From the NCBI GenBank assembly GCA_020353515.1, contig CP070695.1, positions 3,009,428 to 3,073,427 on the forward strand: a stretch of DNA of 64,000 nt, given 5' to 3'. This DNA comes from Candidatus Heimdallarchaeota archaeon (lineage in GTDB: Archaea; Asgardarchaeota; Heimdallarchaeia; Hodarchaeales; Hodarchaeaceae). The notes beneath the pieces are model-generated. The model had not been told where the DNA came from. It saw only the letters and a program-made list of their open reading frames with translations, and ran no database searches. Both the position numbers and the translations under genes were made by a program. Numbering within the stretch: the first letter of the stretch is position 1; each line of letters opens with the position of its first letter. This document shows positions 63,528 to 64,000 of the stretch, one piece after another.

Positions 63528-64000
63528 TTGTCTGAAGAAACATTAGACCCCAAAGATTGGGAAGAACAACGAAAAATAGGCCATCAGATGATCGATGATA
63601 TGATCGAACATCTGAAAAATATTAGAGAAAAACCAGTATGGCAACCAATTCCATCAGAAATTAAAGATAGAGCTCGAAAACCAATACCTAAAGAAAGTCA
63701 GAAGATCAAAGCAATTTATGATGAAATAAAAGAAATAGTAATACCTTTCACATTGGGGAATACCCACCCCTCCTTCTGGGGATGGGTTGTGGGTACAGGT
63801 ACTTTATTTAGCGCTTTTGGAGACTTCATTGCTTCAGCATTAAACCAGCCATCTGGAGGTCTGGAACATATAGCCATTTATGTAGAGCGTCAAATTCTAG
63901 AGTGGGTCAAAGACATGTTGGGCTATGACCAACAAGCGTCGGGATTGATAACTAGAGGCGCTTCCATGGCAAGTGTTGTTGGGCTAACTGTGGCACGAAA
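63528..64000 (+). CDS. Group II PLP-dependent decarboxylase (partial, runs off window)
   Basis: The TTG at 63528 has an exact AGGAGG nine bases upstream and opens a frame to the window edge (157 codons). The sequence contains DPKDWEEQRKIGHQMIDDMI, NTHPSFWGWVVGTGTLFSAF and the GASMASVVGLTVAR segment, which match the first third of aromatic-L-amino-acid/glutamate decarboxylase-like (PF00282) enzymes. The PLP lysine is downstream and unseen. The substrate could be tyrosine, tryptophan, aspartate or another amino acid. Confidence 0.87.
   Translation, partial: MSEETLDPKDWEEQRKIGHQMIDDMIEHLKNIREKPVWQPIPSEIKDRARKPIPKESQKIKAIYDEIKEIVIPFTLGNTHPSFWGWVVGTGTLFSAFGDFIASALNQPSGGLEHIAIYVERQILEWVKDMLGYDQQASGLITRGASMASVVGLTVAR

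Noticed and set aside
1..64000. Search for CRISPR arrays, tRNA, rRNA, integrase and transposase
   Set aside because: No spaced direct repeats of CRISPR type, no tRNA arms with a GTTCGA loop in place, and no transposase or integrase motif were found by eye.

Overview
The window is an AT-rich archaeal chromosome segment that most likely comes from an Asgard archaeon. The reasons are a Ras/Rab-type small GTPase with all five G motifs (62737-63303), a divergent DRG/Obg-type GTPase with a TGS domain, coenzyme-F420-type oxidoreductases, many winged-helix regulators, LVIVD and SBBP surface propellers, two C-termini that look like PGF-CTERM sorting tails, and frequent GTG/TTG starts. Many metabolic genes (GH2, GH4, carboxylesterase, DUF4386/DUF6326, GNATs) look bacterial in flavour. 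The exact lineage (Heimdall-, Loki- or Thor-like) cannot be decided from the sequence alone. I found no rRNA, tRNA, CRISPR array, transposase or phage gene.

Layout. 1-714: the N-terminal part of an LCM-type methyltransferase. 1052-6665: a three-gene MacB/Lol-like ABC export operon whose second ATPase carries a large N-terminal domain of unknown function. 6685-10467: a DRG-like GTPase and a secreted WD40/beta-lactamase fusion, separated by an intergenic stretch rich in hairpins. 10642-21811: regulators, F420 and amidohydrolase enzymes, membrane methyltransferases (one frameshifted), a CPBP protease divergent from a membrane protein and a winged-helix gene across a double operator, an MFS transporter, an Ntn acyltransferase, and two TIGR04076 proteins. 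22198-27897: a glycoside unit (MFS symporter plus GH2 enzyme), then a second MFS transporter divergent from a winged-helix regulator across a four-site repeat array. 27894-38947: metallo-hydrolases, surface propellers, a membrane-anchored winged-helix protein, a methyltransferase, an LLM oxidoreductase and a family of GNAT genes with a decayed copy.

38944-44169 is the most unusual locus. A nucleotidyltransferase / metallophosphoesterase / CBS fusion is translationally linked to a protein that joins an ATC-hydrolase-like domain to HEAT-like repeats, and a small helix-turn-helix gene faces them. 44218-54679 holds a beta-helix fragment, a glyoxalase and its decayed copy, a secreted metallo-hydrolase, a GH4 glycosidase, a ketopantoate-reductase-like gene, an epoxide-hydrolase-like enzyme, a methyltransferase, a soluble PAS histidine kinase divergent from an iron-sulfur flavoprotein across a cluster of palindromes, and a small frameshifted gene. 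54688-60963 has a carboxylesterase and a six-gene run made of duplicated DUF4386, DUF6326 and MDR oxidoreductase genes. 61137-64000 has a Cys-rich membrane protein with a rhodanese-TusA fusion, the small GTPase with a strong hairpin after it, and the start of a PLP-dependent decarboxylase.

Several genes show single-base frameshifts (14805-15240, 54351-54679, possibly 44218-44871 and 46427-46837). Some may be real decay and some assembly indels in homopolymers; reads would settle this.
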